Source of the DNA: an uncultured Clostridia bacterium
GTDB lineage: Bacteria; Bacillota; Clostridia; RUG12999
Direction of reading: 5' to 3'
Length of the DNA stretch: 6,033 nt
Assembly: GCA_949739095.1 (NCBI GenBank)
Contig: CATIYX010000081.1
Span: forward strand, 1-6,033
Below are positions 4,920 to 6,033 of the stretch, one piece after another (position 1 is the first letter of the stretch; each line of letters begins with the position of its first letter). Under the pieces are notes generated by a model. It saw only the letters and a list, made by a program, of their open reading frames with translations. It was not told the origin of the DNA and did not search any database. The translations under genes were made by a program, and so were the position numbers.

Positions 4920-5923
4920 TTCTGTTCACCTCCGCGTTTGACCGCAAATCGTTTTGCTGCTTCCACATTTTGTTTGCGGTCATATTTTTCATATGCTTTA
5001 ATAATGCTCTGCACCAGCGGATGACGCACAACATCTTTTTCGCTGAACTGGCAAAACTCAATATCCTCTACACCCTGCAATACTTTTTGCGCTTCCTTCA
5101 AACCAGATTTTTTTCCGGCAGGCAAATCAATTTGTGTGATGTCACCTGTTACGACTGCCCGCGAACCAAACCCAATTCTGGTCAGAAACATTTTCATCTG
5201 TTCACCAGTTGTGTTTTGTGCTTCATCCAATATGATAAAAGCGTCATCCAAAGTTCTGCCGCGCATATATGCTAGCGGCGCAATTTCAATCTCGCCGCGC
5301 TCCACATAACGCTGATAGCTTTCTAAGCCAAACATATCGTAAAGGGCATCATAGAGCGGACGCAGATATGGGTCAACCTTTGTTTGCAAGTCGCCAGGTA
5401 AAAACCCCAATTTCTCACCCGCTTCAACAGCAGGACGCGTCAAGATAATACGACTAACTTCTTTATTTTTAAAGGCTTTCACTGCCATTGCAACCGCCAA
5501 ATATGTTTTTCCTGTTCCGGCAGGACCAATACCAAAAACAACTGTATTTTTTTCCATGGATTTGATATATTTTTTTTGTCCCAATGTTTTGGGCTTAATT
5601 GGTTTTCCTTTTGCCGTAATACAAACAGTATCTTTAGAAATATCACTGAGTAAAACATCAATTCCATCTTCTACCAGCGTCATAGCATAGGTGATATTTT
5701 GCTCTGTCAAAATTTCTCCTTTTTTAATGATGTTGGCCAACGAAAATAATACTTTCTTTGCCTTTAGTACCTCATCTTCTTCCCCCTCTATTTTAATCAC
5801 ATTGTCTCTATTCATCAATCTTACATGATATTTCTGTTCAATCATTTTTGCGTGTTTATCAAACTCTCCGAATAGATTGATAACCGTTTCAATATCATTT
5901 GCTTCAAATGTCTGTACTGCCAC
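4916..5923 (-). CDS. phoH: PhoH-family ATPase
   Basis: A cytoplasmic P-loop ATPase related to the N-terminal half of superfamily 1 helicases, widely linked to RNA metabolism; its precise substrate is unsettled. At 335 residues it is close to the usual length. The N-terminal part (about 10-65, containing RLMNRDNVIKIEGEEDEV) is the small KH-like domain typical of clostridial and bacillar PhoH. The ATPase domain follows: Walker A GPAGTGKT 133-140, the family segment TRPAVEAGEKLGFLPGD 162-178, Walker B FIILDEAQN 229-237, and TGDITQIDLP 259-268 as the sensor region. The start is GTG 5923, chosen because GGAGG (5935-5931) is seven bases upstream and the N-terminus then fits the family. The stop overlaps the ybeY start by four bases. 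It is the first gene after the promoter at 5953-5961, so it probably leads the operon, although genes upstream of the window could also read in. Confidence 0.97.
   Translation of the reverse strand: MAVQTFEANDIETVINLFGEFDKHAKMIEQKYHVRLMNRDNVIKIEGEEDEVLKAKKVLFSLANIIKKGEILTEQNITYAMTLVEDGIDVLLSDISKDTVCITAKGKPIKPKTLGQKKYIKSMEKNTVVFGIGPAGTGKTYLAVAMAVKAFKNKEVSRIILTRPAVEAGEKLGFLPGDLQTKVDPYLRPLYDALYDMFGLESYQRYVERGEIEIAPLAYMRGRTLDDAFIILDEAQNTTGEQMKMFLTRIGFGSRAVVTGDITQIDLPAGKKSGLKEAQKVLQGVEDIEFCQFSEKDVVRHPLVQSIIKAYEKYDRKQNVEAAKRFAVKRGGEQK
4926..4933 (-). promoter_or_regulatory. Shine-Dalgarno site of ybeY inside the phoH 3' end
   Basis: GGAGGTGA on the minus strand, with GGAGG nine bases before the ybeY ATG. 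It lies in the last codons of phoH and, with the ATGA overlap, fixes the ybeY start and indicates coupled translation. Confidence 0.85.
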
Positions 5924-5952
5924 TATACCACCTCCGTCTTTTGTACCATGTT

Positions 5953-5961
5953 ATTATACCA
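5953..5961 (-). promoter_or_regulatory. Extended -10 promoter of the phoH operon
   Basis: The minus strand reads TGGTATAAT, a consensus -10 (5958-5953) with the TGn extension. No good -35 is found at 16-18 bases (ACTAAA instead), which an extended -10 can tolerate. The start would fall near 5946, about 23 bases before GTG 5923, leaving room for the ribosome site. The -10 forms one arm of a palindrome (5953-5986). Confidence 0.6.
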
Positions 5962-5986
5962 TAAACGCGAAGCGTTTTAGTATAAT
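5953..5986. repeat. Imperfect palindrome containing the phoH -10 box
   Basis: ATTATAC and GTATAAT form the outer arms (7 bp) and AAACGC/GCGTTT the inner arms (6 bp), separated by small internal mismatches, with a three-base loop GAA. Each strand thus carries a TATAAT. It could be an operator-like site, a hairpin, or an interspersed palindromic repeat. Only the one on the minus strand has the TGn extension. Confidence 0.6.
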
Positions 5987-5995
5987 TTCGTGCAT

Positions 5996-6033
5996 CTCCG
6001 TCGGTTGCCGACTTTTATGGTCGGCGAGACGGA
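5996..6033. repeat. GC-rich inverted repeat at the right window edge
   Basis: TCCGTC and GACGGA form the outer arms and GCCGAC/GTCGGC the inner arms, with an unpaired GGTT against GA and a TTTTATG loop. An alternative small hairpin GTCGG-TTG-CCGAC is possible inside it. No T run follows on the minus strand (the sequence continues GATGCACG), so it is not a simple terminator of an upstream gene. The repeat may extend beyond the window. Confidence 0.6.

Overview
The window looks like a low-GC Gram-positive (Bacillota) chromosome, most likely class Clostridia. The evidence is the gene order phoH-ybeY-dgkA-era with a DgkA-family lipid kinase, strong GGAGG ribosome sites, GTG and possible TTG starts, and sigma-A-type promoters. 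The genus cannot be read from the sequence. Everything convincingly coding is on the minus strand, so the text runs from high to low coordinates.

Right half (6033 to 3048): a compact housekeeping operon. An extended -10 promoter (5953-5961), lying in a pair of palindromes at the window edge, precedes phoH (GTG start). phoH overlaps ybeY by ATGA, dgkA follows after 14 nt, and era starts inside the end of dgkA. PhoH (RNA-associated ATPase), YbeY (endoribonuclease) and Era (16S-binding GTPase) are linked to rRNA maturation and small-subunit assembly. The lipid kinase is a customary neighbour that recycles undecaprenol or diacylglycerol. The pgpH, cdd and recO genes often found in this cluster are absent from the visible stretch.

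Middle (3047 to 2744): tRNA-Ala(GGC) as its own unit, with a clear promoter (TTGACT, 18 nt, TATAAT), encoded CCA and an intrinsic terminator.

Left half (2743 to 1): AT-rich and accessory in look. A strong terminator at 2550-2586 is followed within about 35 nt by a good ribosome site and a 17-codon ORF, then by four short ORFs in three frames (2422 to 1182). The first resembles the N-terminal domain of ArdA-like antirestriction proteins of clostridial mobile elements; the others are not recognised. The block ends at a perfect 13-bp hairpin that can terminate both strands (975-1006). About 480 nt of AT-rich DNA without genes follows. The window then runs off inside a gene on the minus strand whose body looks like a secreted or surface beta-sandwich (cohesin-like) protein. 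Its start region is broken by a frameshift and a stop, so it is probably a pseudogene. The left half is best read as a decaying mobile-element or island remnant beside a tRNA gene.
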